A DNA stretch of 5,000 bases from Methanomassiliicoccales archaeon (GTDB taxonomy: Archaea; Thermoplasmatota; Thermoplasmata; Methanomassiliicoccales; UBA472). Location of the stretch: NCBI GenBank assembly GCA_028679935.1, contig JAJRAL010000208.1:1-5000 (forward strand), read 5' to 3'. The notes under the pieces were generated by a model, which worked only from the letters and a program-made list of their open reading frames with translations, was not told where the DNA came from and ran no database searches. Positions 1 through 5,000 of the stretch are shown here, piece after piece; position 1 is the first letter of the stretch; each line of letters begins with the position of its first letter. Both the position numbers and the translations under genes were made by a program.

Positions 1-1
1 A

Positions 2-1099
2 GGGTCAAAGGCGTTCTTCGTCTGCGTCGACACGCCAGTCGGGAAGGACAAGAAGGCGGACCTGACCATTCTCAAGACCGTGTCTGTGCAGCTCGGCAAG
101 GTGCTCGGGAAGGGATGCCTCGTCTCGGTGGAGTCGACGCTGCCTCCCCGGACGATGACCGATGTTGTGATCCCGCTTCTGGAAGAAGGGCAGGGGCTGA
201 AGGCCGGCCGCGACTTTCACGTTGTCCACTGTCCCGAAAGGGTGATGCCTGGCAGGCTCCTGCTCAACATGAAGAGCTACTCGCGCGTGCTCGGCGGGAT
301 CGACCAGGCCTCGATCGAAGCCGCCCTCGTCTACTACCGGCAGTTGGTCGAGGCCGAGATATTCCCGACGGACCTGACTTCGGCGGAGCTGTGCAAGACG
401 GTCGAGAACACCTACCGCGACGTGCAGATCGCCTTCGCCAACGAGGTCGCGCTCATCTGCGAGCAGCTTGGCGCAGACGCGTACAACGTGCGCCGCCTGG
501 TGAACACCTGCCCCTTCAGGGATATGCATCTGCCTGGTTCGGGCGTCGGCGGACACTGCCTAACGAAGGATCCGTGGCTGCTCCTCAGCGCAGTCAATGA
601 AGCGGACGGGCTGATCAGCCGCGCAAGGCAGATCAACGACTCGATGCCCGAGCACCTTGCCGATCTGGTCGAGGAGAGTCTCAAGGAAGCTGGCATCAAG
701 TTGAAAGACGCGAGGTTGAGCGTGATGGGCCTGTCGTTCCTCCGCGATTCGGACGAGACGCGCAACTCGCCGAGCAAGGTCGTCATCGACCGGTTCGATG
801 GCAAGGCGAAGGCCGTCGTCGTTCACGACCCGTTCGCGCAGGAATCCTACAAGGTCAAAATCACCAGACAAGTGGAGGAGGCGCTCAGGGGCTCCGACTG
901 TGCCATCTTCGTGACCGATCACTCGGAGTACCTGCGCCTCGACCTGAAGAGGATCAAGGCGCAGATGAGGACGCCTATCATCGTCGATGGAAGGAACATC
1001 TTCAACGCCGAGAAGTGCAGGGCCGCTGGCCTCGCCTACCGCGGCATCGGCAAGGGCGCCAAACCGAAGGTCACTTCCGGACGGAAAGGCGGGAAATGA
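2..1099 (+). CDS. wecC: UDP-N-acetyl-D-mannosamine dehydrogenase (WecC type), 5'-truncated by window edge
   Basis: Cytosolic NAD-dependent enzyme that oxidises C6 of a UDP-amino sugar in two steps; WecC members turn UDP-ManNAc into UDP-ManNAcA for surface glycans. The frame is open from base 2, so the gene starts outside the window; 365 C-terminal residues are visible and roughly 60-80 N-terminal residues, with the NAD-binding GxGxxG, are missing. Visible in order: FFVCVDTP and VESTLPPRT (end of the Rossmann domain), HCPERVMPG, the central helix ELCKTVENTYRDVQIAFANE with the conserved Lys and Asn, and GVGGHCLTKDPW, whose catalytic Cys is codon 557-559. The C-terminal UDP-binding domain follows (GLSFLRDSDETRNSP, then IIVDGRNIF). 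CPERV-x-PG is typical of WecC rather than UDP-glucose dehydrogenases or WbpA. Substrate is inferred; UDP-GlcNAc 6-dehydrogenase is the main alternative. The basic tail overlaps the convergent aldolase gene. Confidence 0.88.
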   Translation, partial: GSKAFFVCVDTPVGKDKKADLTILKTVSVQLGKVLGKGCLVSVESTLPPRTMTDVVIPLLEEGQGLKAGRDFHVVHCPERVMPGRLLLNMKSYSRVLGGIDQASIEAALVYYRQLVEAEIFPTDLTSAELCKTVENTYRDVQIAFANEVALICEQLGADAYNVRRLVNTCPFRDMHLPGSGVGGHCLTKDPWLLLSAVNEADGLISRARQINDSMPEHLADLVEESLKEAGIKLKDARLSVMGLSFLRDSDETRNSPSKVVIDRFDGKAKAVVVHDPFAQESYKVKITRQVEEALRGSDCAIFVTDHSEYLRLDLKRIKAQMRTPIIVDGRNIFNAEKCRAAGLAYRGIGKGAKPKVTSGRKGGK

Positions 1100-2093
1100 C
1101 CTCCTCGGCGTCTTCCTCGTCGATCCCCCGGTGAGTGACGAAGCGCACCGAGTGCTTCCCGAACTCCGAGAGCAGCACGCCCTTCTTCCTCGCTCGCTCG
1201 ATGTACTTCTCCGCGTCGATCGGCGAGACGTCCGCGACGACGATGTTCGTCTGCACGGTGGCCATGTCGATCTTCACCCCGCACCGCGAGACCAATCCAT
1301 TCGCCATGAGCTTCGCATTGTCGTGATCATCCTTCAGCCGGTCGACCATCTTCGTCAGAGCGACGATGCCCGGCGCGGCGATCACCCCGGCCTGCCTCAT
1401 TCCGCCGCCGAGGATCTTGCGGTTCTTCCTCGCCTTCTCGATGAATTCCTTGTCGCCGACGATCAGCGAACCAACAGGACATGAAAGGCCTTTCGAGAGG
1501 CAGAAGGTGAGCGAGTCGACGCTCTTCGCGTACGCCTTCGGGTCGACAGAGAGGGCGACGCAGGCGTTGAATATCCTCGCTCCGTCCACGTGGACCCTCA
1601 TCCCAAGCTGATGGGCCTTCTTGCTGACGTCGTCGACCTGCTTCGGGGTCCAGCACGTCCCTCCGGCACGGTTGTGCGTGTTCTCGATGGCGACAAGCGC
1701 TGGATTGGGGAAGTGCAGCTCCCGTCCGCGGAACGCTTCATCCAGGTCCTTCGGGGTGAAGACGCCCCGCTGCCCCTTGATCAGGCGCGGGATGACGCCA
1801 GCGATCGCCGACATGCCCCCGAGCTCGTAGTAGTAGACATGGGCCTCCGCCTCGCAGAACATCTCGTCCCCGCGCTGGCAATGCGTCATCACCGAGACCA
1901 AGTTTCCTGCCGTCCCGCTCGGGACCAGCAGCGCCGCCTCCTTCCCGAAACGGTCGGCCGCCATCTCCTCCAGCTTGTTGACGGTGGGGTCCTCGCGCGA
2001 TACGTCGTCCCCGAGTTCCGCCGTGCGGATGGCGTCCAGCATCTCGTCGGTTGGCAGGGTGACGGTGTCGCTCCTAAGATCGATAATCCTCAT
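1071..2093 (-). CDS. ltaE: Low-specificity L-threonine aldolase (PLP-dependent)
   Basis: Cleaves L-threonine or L-allo-threonine to glycine and acetaldehyde in the cytosol, or runs in reverse. The 340-residue protein is normal length for the family (fold type I, beta-eliminating lyase group). It opens with the hallmark MRIIDLRSDTVTLPT. Also seen: SGTAGN at 59-64 (cofactor phosphate region), His85 expected to stack on the PLP ring, ENTHN at 137-141, HVDGARIFNA with Asp170 and Arg173, the Schiff-base lysine Lys201 in CLSKGLSCPVGS, and Arg317 in SVRFVTH for the substrate carboxylate. The ATG at 2093 is chosen because family homology starts there; the frame stays open to 2201, but those 36 residues look unlike the family and would overlap the upstream gene. 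It lies 50 bases after the oxidoreductase gene on the same strand, so co-transcription is possible, although a TATA-like box in the gap may give it its own promoter. Confidence 0.93.
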   Translation of the reverse strand: MRIIDLRSDTVTLPTDEMLDAIRTAELGDDVSREDPTVNKLEEMAADRFGKEAALLVPSGTAGNLVSVMTHCQRGDEMFCEAEAHVYYYELGGMSAIAGVIPRLIKGQRGVFTPKDLDEAFRGRELHFPNPALVAIENTHNRAGGTCWTPKQVDDVSKKAHQLGMRVHVDGARIFNACVALSVDPKAYAKSVDSLTFCLSKGLSCPVGSLIVGDKEFIEKARKNRKILGGGMRQAGVIAAPGIVALTKMVDRLKDDHDNAKLMANGLVSRCGVKIDMATVQTNIVVADVSPIDAEKYIERARKKGVLLSEFGKHSVRFVTHRGIDEEDAEEVISRLSVRK

Positions 2094-2123
2094 TCCAATC
2101 GCCAGGGCCGCGATTGGGCTTGT

Positions 2124-2134
2124 CCGATAAATAC
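2124..2134 (-). promoter_or_regulatory. Possible TATA box for the threonine aldolase gene
   Basis: On the minus strand GTATTTATCGG stands in the 50-base gap after the oxidoreductase gene, centred about 37 bases before the aldolase ATG. A transcript starting ~26 bases downstream would have a leader of only about 10 bases, in keeping with the lack of a clear SD. Weak evidence. Confidence 0.28.
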
Positions 2135-2143
2135 GCTGCGAAG

Positions 2144-3121
2144 TCAGGCGCCTATCTTGACCCGGGACCCGTTCTTGAGCGAGGCGAGTGCCGCCTCGCA
2201 TATCTCCAGATCGGCGACCGCATCCTCGCCGTTCGCCAGCGGCCTGCCTTCCGACGCCGCGGCATCGAGGAAATCGGCCAGCTCCTTCTTCAGCGGCTCC
2301 TCCTTCCTCACGCAGATGCGCCGGACGTCCTGCTCCAGCGGCACGCGGAATGCATCAGCCTGGTCGAACTCCTTCGTGACCGATGAGGAGAACTCGAGGC
2401 TCTGGTCGATGTAATCGAGCTGAACGAAGCCGCCGCTGCATGTGAGCGAGACCTTGCGGACCTTCATCGGGGTGAGCCAGTTGACCTCGAGGTACGCCTC
2501 GAGCCCGCTGCCCATCTCGACGAGGATGCTCGCGTGGTCCTCGTAGGTCGGGTTGTTGAACTTGCCCCCCAGCGCGAACACCGATCTCGCCTCGTCCGAG
2601 ATGACGTGGCGGAGCACGTCGATGTCATGGATGCCGAGGTCCATGATCACGCCAACGTCCCTGATCCTGGCGGGGAACGAGGAGACGCGGCGAGAGGCGA
2701 ATGAGATAGGCTTGCCAAAGCGCCCTGCCTTGAGCGCGTCCCTGGCCACCGCGACGACAGGATTATGCCGCTCCACGAACCCGGCCCCTAGTACGACGCC
2801 TTCCTTCTCTGCCGCCTTGCAAAGCGCCTTGGCATTCTTCGACGACCCGGTGAATGGCTTCTCGACGATCAGGTCCCGGCTGGCCTTGATGACCTCGGTG
2901 GCGACGTCCAGGTGCGTGCCGGTGATGGTGCAGACGCTGACCGCCTCGACGTTCTTCAGCAGCTCCTTCACGCTCCCGAAGCTCTTCGTCCCGAGCCTGG
3001 CGGCGACCTTCTTGCTCTGGGCCGCGTCAAGGTCGTACACGCCCTCAAGCTTGGCGATCTCAGAGTAGATGCGCGCGTGGTTCTGGCCCATCGAACCCAC
3101 GCCAATCACGCCCACCTTCAT
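2144..3121 (-). CDS. Gfo/Idh/MocA-family NAD(P)-dependent oxidoreductase, possibly a UDP-sugar 3-dehydrogenase
   Basis: A 325-residue dehydrogenase. The N-terminal Rossmann domain begins MKVGVIGVGSMGQNHA (GxGxxG at residues 7-12) and runs to the EKP motif at 87-89, whose lysine is conserved for substrate and cofactor. The C-terminal alpha/beta domain carries MDLGIHDID (Asp161, His165, Asp166), the usual catalytic D-x-x-x-H pair of the family. The segment GAGFVERHNP (about 112-121) recalls archaeal relatives annotated as UDP-N-acetylglucosamine 3-dehydrogenase and WlbA-like UDP-GlcNAcA oxidases. That would suit the nearby wecC-like gene, but the substrate is inference; inositol or other sugar dehydrogenases remain possible. 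Start: an SD-like GAAGGTC (3127-3133) is better spaced from the ATG at 3121 than from the adjacent ATG at 3124, which would add one Met. The frame stays open to 3208, but that extension lacks family features. Likely first gene of a unit with the threonine aldolase. Confidence 0.88.
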   Translation of the reverse strand: MKVGVIGVGSMGQNHARIYSEIAKLEGVYDLDAAQSKKVAARLGTKSFGSVKELLKNVEAVSVCTITGTHLDVATEVIKASRDLIVEKPFTGSSKNAKALCKAAEKEGVVLGAGFVERHNPVVAVARDALKAGRFGKPISFASRRVSSFPARIRDVGVIMDLGIHDIDVLRHVISDEARSVFALGGKFNNPTYEDHASILVEMGSGLEAYLEVNWLTPMKVRKVSLTCSGGFVQLDYIDQSLEFSSSVTKEFDQADAFRVPLEQDVRRICVRKEEPLKKELADFLDAAASEGRPLANGEDAVADLEICEAALASLKNGSRVKIGA

Positions 3122-3126
3122 CATGC

Positions 3127-3133
3127 GACCTTC
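3127..3133 (-). promoter_or_regulatory. Shine-Dalgarno-like site for the Gfo/Idh gene
   Basis: On the minus strand GAAGGTC matches five of seven bases of the archaeal SD core GGAGGTG. It stands five bases before the ATG at 3121 but only two before the ATG at 3124, favouring the downstream ATG. Confidence 0.4.
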
Positions 3134-3212
3134 ATCTCGCGCTCGCCTCATTAATGATTCGACCTCGCCGACTGCGCAATGATTATCACGTTTGGCCTCC
3201 CTCAGCACTGGC

Positions 3213-3216
3213 GGAG
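3213..3216 (+). promoter_or_regulatory. Shine-Dalgarno site for the Trm112-like gene
   Basis: GGAG lies four bases before the ATG at 3221. It supports this start over the in-frame ATG at 3179, which also lacks family similarity in its extra residues. Confidence 0.5.
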
Positions 3217-3220
3217 TTGC

Positions 3221-3406
3221 ATGAAGCGACGGTTGCTAGATATCCTCGCCTGCCCGAAGTGCAAGGCGCATCCCCTCGAGCTGAAGGTCATCAGGGAGGA
3301 GAAGGGGGAGATCGTCGAAGGGACGCTGACCTGCCCGAAGTGCGGCCTCGAATACCCAATCGAGGACGGCATCCCAAACATGCTGGTCCCTGAGGACCGC
3401 GCGTGA
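3221..3406 (+). CDS. Trm112-like zinc protein, methyltransferase activator
   Basis: A 61-residue protein matching the archaeal Trm112 family. It begins MKRRLLDILACPKC and has two CPxC knuckles (Cys11/Cys14 and Cys38/Cys41), expected to bind one zinc, then the conserved ending YPIEDGIPNMLVPED. Trm112 proteins have no catalytic activity; they bind and stabilise SAM-dependent methyltransferases that modify tRNA, rRNA and release factors in eukaryotes and archaea. No methyltransferase gene is visible next to it, so it probably serves unlinked partners. The ATG at 3221 is chosen because the family's N-terminal helix starts there and GGAG sits four bases upstream; the in-frame ATG at 3179 would add 14 residues that do not look like the family. 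It diverges from the oxidoreductase gene and ends directly against the convergent aminotransferase gene. The bacterial YcaR-type zinc-ribbon group is the closest alternative label. Confidence 0.87.
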   Translation: MKRRLLDILACPKCKAHPLELKVIREEKGEIVEGTLTCPKCGLEYPIEDGIPNMLVPEDRA

Positions 3407-3409
3407 TCA
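3404..3409. other. Shared palindrome carrying both stop codons of convergent genes
   Basis: TGATCA supplies the TGA stop of the Trm112-like gene on the plus strand (3404-3406) and the TGA stop of the aminotransferase on the minus strand (3407-3409). The two coding regions therefore abut with no spacer, and any terminator of either gene must lie inside the other. Confidence 0.9.
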
Positions 3410-4561
3410 GAGATTCTTCAATACCTCGCCTATCCGCCGCATCCCCTCGGTTATGTCGTCCCTGCTGGCGGCGTAGGAGAACCTGAGGTGCTTCTCACCG
3501 GATGGCCCGAACGCTGAGCCGGGGGTGAGGGCGACGTGGGCCTTTTGCAGCAGGTGCGCGGCCATGTCCTCCGAGTTCATGTTGGCGTCGTACGACGGGA
3601 ACATGTAGAATGCGCCTTTCGGCCTGGGGCAATGGAGGCGCGGTATGTCGGACATCAGCTTGTAGATGAGGTCGCGCCGCACCTTGAACTCGGCCACCAT
3701 CGCCCGGACGGAATCCTGCGGCCCGCGGAGGGCCTCGAGCGCCGCGACTTGGGCGAAGGATGTGCAGCACGTGATAGACTGGGTCTGGAGCTTGTTGATC
3801 TCCTTGGTGATCTCGGGAGGAGCGATCGACCAGCCGATCCTCCAGCCGGTCATGGCATAGGTCTTGCTGAATCCCGCGACCGTGATCGTCCTCTCGAACA
3901 TGCCGGGGAGAGAAGCGATCGAGTGGTGCTTGCCCTCGAAGATGATCTTCTCGTACGTCTCGTCCGCTAGCACGCTCAGGTCGTGGTCCTTGGCCAGGTC
4001 GGCGATCCCCTTCACGTCCTCCTTCTCGAGGACGGAGCCTAGCGGATTGGACGGCGTGTTGAGCAGGATCATGCGTGTCTTCGGCGTGATCGCCTCAGCC
4101 ACGGCCGACGGCAGCATGCGGTAGTCGTCCTCCTGCTTGACCTCTACGAACTTGGGCTTGCCGCCGGGCACGCGGACGCACGCCTCGAACGTGCCCCACA
4201 ACGGATCTGGGAGTATGACCTCGTCCCCTTCGTCGAGCATTGCCAGCATCGACATGAAGATCGCCTGCTTCGTCGGGGTGATGATGACGTGCCTGTCCTC
4301 GCAGGGGATGCCGTTCTCCTTGCTGCACTTCTCAGCCACCGCCTTCCTCAGCTCCGGGATGCCGGCCGACGGCGTGTAATGAGTGAAGTGATCGTTCAGC
4401 GCCTTGATCGCGGCGTTGGTGATGTTGTCGGGCGTGTTGAAGTCCGGCTCGCCCACCGAGAAGGAGATTATGTCGGCCCCTTGCCCCTTGAGCTTGCTGA
4501 CGATATTGGCGATCCTCATCGTCCCCGACTCGGGGACCTCAGCCATGCGCTTGGCGACCAT
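3407..4561 (-). CDS. Class I/II PLP-dependent aminotransferase (aspartate aminotransferase-like)
   Basis: A 384-residue fold-type I aminotransferase, full length for the I-beta/I-gamma subgroups. It should move an amino group between an amino acid and a 2-oxo acid in the cytosol. Motifs in order: SVGEPDFNTP at 35-44, TPTKQAIF at 95-102 (PLP phosphate loop), Trp122 that would stack on PLP, NTPSNPLG at 168-175 with Asn172, LADETY with Asp200 and Tyr203, the Schiff-base lysine Lys233 in FSKTYAMTGWRIGW, Arg241, and Arg360 in HLRFSYA for the substrate carboxylate. Substrate specificity (aspartate, aromatic, alanine or other) cannot be read from these motifs. The ATG at 4561 matches the usual N-terminus (AKR, then a proline and a helix). 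A TATA-like box about 25 bases upstream and the lack of an SD suggest a leaderless mRNA. It diverges from pdxS, whose product supplies its cofactor. Confidence 0.93.
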   Translation of the reverse strand: MVAKRMAEVPESGTMRIANIVSKLKGQGADIISFSVGEPDFNTPDNITNAAIKALNDHFTHYTPSAGIPELRKAVAEKCSKENGIPCEDRHVIITPTKQAIFMSMLAMLDEGDEVILPDPLWGTFEACVRVPGGKPKFVEVKQEDDYRMLPSAVAEAITPKTRMILLNTPSNPLGSVLEKEDVKGIADLAKDHDLSVLADETYEKIIFEGKHHSIASLPGMFERTITVAGFSKTYAMTGWRIGWSIAPPEITKEINKLQTQSITCCTSFAQVAALEALRGPQDSVRAMVAEFKVRRDLIYKLMSDIPRLHCPRPKGAFYMFPSYDANMNSEDMAAHLLQKAHVALTPGSAFGPSGEKHLRFSYAASRDDITEGMRRIGEVLKNL

Positions 4562-4580
4562 CGGCCTTGATAACGCGCCT

Positions 4581-4590
4581 GGTTATTTGA
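4581..4590 (-). promoter_or_regulatory. TATA-like promoter box for the aminotransferase gene
   Basis: Read on the minus strand this is TCAAATAACC, preceded by the purine-rich GGAAACAG that could act as a BRE. Its centre is about 25 bases from the ATG at 4561, the usual archaeal TATA-to-start-site distance, so transcription would begin at or near the start codon. No SD precedes that ATG. Sequence inspection only. Confidence 0.38.
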
Positions 4591-4662
4591 CTGTTTCCTG
4601 CTAGCGATTTGGGAGCTGTCATCCAGCCTGAAAATACTGTACTTTAGTGTTCACTGAGGTAG

Positions 4663-4670
4663 ATTTATGT
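4663..4670 (+). promoter_or_regulatory. Possible TATA box for pdxS
   Basis: ATTTATGT resembles the archaeal TTTATATA box. Transcription about 26 bases downstream, near 4690-4693, would give a leader of about 36-39 bases that includes the GGTGA site. An alternative box, CAAATACT at 4690-4697, would give a nearly leaderless mRNA. Confidence 0.28.
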
Positions 4671-4718
4671 TCATTTCATCTCAAAATTCAAATACTCCAG
4701 GGTGATTAGAGCTGAAAC

Positions 4719-4723
4719 GGTGA
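4719..4723 (+). promoter_or_regulatory. Shine-Dalgarno-like site for pdxS
   Basis: GGTGA, part of the archaeal SD consensus GGAGGTGA, lies five bases before the ATG at 4729. It overlaps the alternative GTG start at 4720, so it favours the ATG. A second GGGTGAT at 4700-4706 could serve the GTG instead, with a long spacing. Confidence 0.42.
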
Positions 4724-4728
4724 GTATA

Positions 4729-5000
4729 ATGCCGTTCGAATTGGACATGACCAAACTACGGTTCGGGACCGAACTCGTCAAGAGGGGTTTCGCGAAGATG
4801 CAACAGGGCGGAGTGGTCATGGACGTCACCAATGCGGAGCAGGCGGGGATCGCCGAGGATGCAGGAGCCGTAGCGGTGATGGCGCTCGAGCGCGTCCCCG
4901 CGGACATCAGGGCGCAGGGGGGCGTGGCCCGCATGGCCGACCCAGTCAAGATCCAGGAGATCATCGACACCGTCTCGATCCCGGTCATGGCCAAGTGCCG
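4729..5000 (+). CDS. pdxS: Pyridoxal 5'-phosphate synthase lyase subunit PdxS, 3'-truncated by window edge
   Basis: PdxS builds PLP directly from ribose 5-phosphate, glyceraldehyde 3-phosphate and ammonia; the ammonia comes from the glutaminase partner PdxT, not seen here. Only the first 90 codons of an expected ~290-340 residues are present. Identity is clear: [20 protein letters not shown], then an unbroken stretch [25 protein letters not shown], then SIPVMAKC at the edge, the first strands of the (beta/alpha)8 barrel. Asp32 corresponds to the catalytic Asp24 and Lys89 (codon 4993-4995) to the Schiff-base Lys81 of the Bacillus enzyme. The ATG at 4729 has GGTGA five bases upstream. A GTG at 4720 (three residues longer) and an ATG at 4747 (six shorter, closer to compact archaeal N-termini) are possible alternatives. 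It diverges from the PLP-dependent aminotransferase across an AT-rich gap. Confidence 0.96.
   Translation, partial: MPFELDMTKLRFGTELVKRGFAKMQQGGVVMDVTNAEQAGIAEDAGAVAVMALERVPADIRAQGGVARMADPVKIQEIIDTVSIPVMAKC

Larger units (their letters stand above)
3122..3220. other. Divergent intergenic region, Gfo/Idh gene / Trm112-like gene
   Basis: This 99-base gap must carry start signals for both flanking genes. It holds the 10-base perfect palindrome TCATTAATGA at 3148-3157, centred about 31 bases from the oxidoreductase ATG at 3121 and 28 from the ATG at 3124. It could act as that gene's TATA region or as a regulator site. No clear TATA box was found for the Trm112-like gene; TGATTATC at 3179-3186 is the best but weak candidate. 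Confidence 0.5.
4562..4728. other. AT-rich divergent intergenic region, aminotransferase / pdxS
   Basis: This 167-base gap is the longest non-coding stretch here and must hold the promoters of both flanking genes. Bases 4621-4690 are 33% G+C (23 of 70), far below the surrounding genes. It contains a TATA-like box for each direction and an imperfect inverted repeat, AATACT (4633-4638) and AGTGTT (4646-4651), around a 7-base spacer. No small ORF or structured RNA was recognised. Confidence 0.7.

Noticed and set aside
80..82. GTG at 80 as the start of the wecC-like gene
   Set aside because: The frame is open to base 2 and the residues before it (FFVCVDTPVG and on) are clear family sequence, so the gene starts left of the window.
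5..556. Long minus-strand open frame (183 codons) opposite the wecC-like gene
   Set aside because: It lies wholly inside a well-supported gene and its translation is rich in Arg/His/Leu/Val with no recognisable motif, typical of antisense frames in GC-rich DNA.
2094..2201. N-terminal extension of the threonine aldolase to the ATG at 2201
   Set aside because: The 36 extra residues are unlike the family, which begins at MRIIDLRSDTVT, and would overlap the upstream oxidoreductase by 58 bases.
1590..2414. Plus-strand open frame (274 codons) across the aldolase start, the gap and the oxidoreductase end
   Set aside because: It is antisense to two genes with clear family motifs, shows no domain, and its low-complexity Arg/Pro/Asp composition fits a shadow of GC-rich codon use.
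3125..3208. 28-residue N-terminal extension of the Gfo/Idh protein
   Set aside because: The Rossmann strand begins right at MKVGVIGVG; the extension is charged, has no family counterpart and would occupy most of the promoter gap.
3179..3220. 14-residue extension of the Trm112-like protein from the ATG at 3179
   Set aside because: Trm112 proteins begin with the helix found at 3221, and GGAG is placed for the later ATG.
3249..3343. 14-base direct repeat CCTGCCCGAAGTGC at 3249-3262 and 3330-3343
   Set aside because: It encodes the two zinc knuckles CPKC with the same codons; protein constraint explains it, so it is not an independent DNA repeat.
4671..4994. Minus-strand open frame (107 codons) rich in Ser/Thr/Ala/Ile opposite pdxS
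   Set aside because: It is antisense to a highly conserved gene and has no motif of its own; it looks membrane-like only because of the frame.

Overview
The window reads as ordinary, gene-dense archaeal chromosome, probably a GC-rich euryarchaeon (a Thermoplasmata/Methanomassiliicoccales-type lineage is my guess, not proven). The archaeal signs are a stand-alone 61-residue Trm112 zinc protein, an archaeal-style PdxS start, a WecC-type nucleotide-sugar dehydrogenase, an archaeal-type Gfo/Idh oxidoreductase with a G-F-V-E-R-H-N-P segment, and TATA-like boxes about 25 bases ahead of some starts instead of -35/-10 pairs. I saw no mobile element, CRISPR array, tRNA, rRNA or frameshift.

Layout, left to right. 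Bases 2-1099 (+) hold the last 365 residues of a UDP-N-acetyl-D-mannosamine dehydrogenase (WecC type), cut by the left edge. Its 3' end overlaps by 29 bases, tail to tail, with a low-specificity L-threonine aldolase (1071-2093, -). Fifty bases upstream of the aldolase on the same strand ends a Gfo/Idh/MocA oxidoreductase (2144-3121, -). A 99-base divergent gap separates this from the small Trm112-like protein (3221-3406, +). That gene abuts, with no spacer, a convergent class I aminotransferase (3407-4561, -), the two stop codons sharing the palindrome TGATCA. A 167-base AT-rich divergent region, the longest non-coding stretch here, leads into pdxS (4729 to the right edge, +), which makes pyridoxal 5'-phosphate.

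Two themes link the genes. One is nucleotide-sugar oxidation for surface glycans: WecC makes a UDP-mannosaminuronate, and Gfo/Idh proteins of this type are often sugar-nucleotide 3-dehydrogenases. The other is vitamin B6: two PLP-dependent enzymes (threonine aldolase and aminotransferase) lie close to the PLP-synthase gene. Trm112 belongs to neither theme; it is a general activator of methyltransferases acting on tRNA, rRNA and translation factors.

No new system is evident. The points worth a second look are the tight convergent junctions, the leaderless-looking promoters, and the combination of ManNAcA-forming, sugar-oxidising and threonine-handling enzymes.
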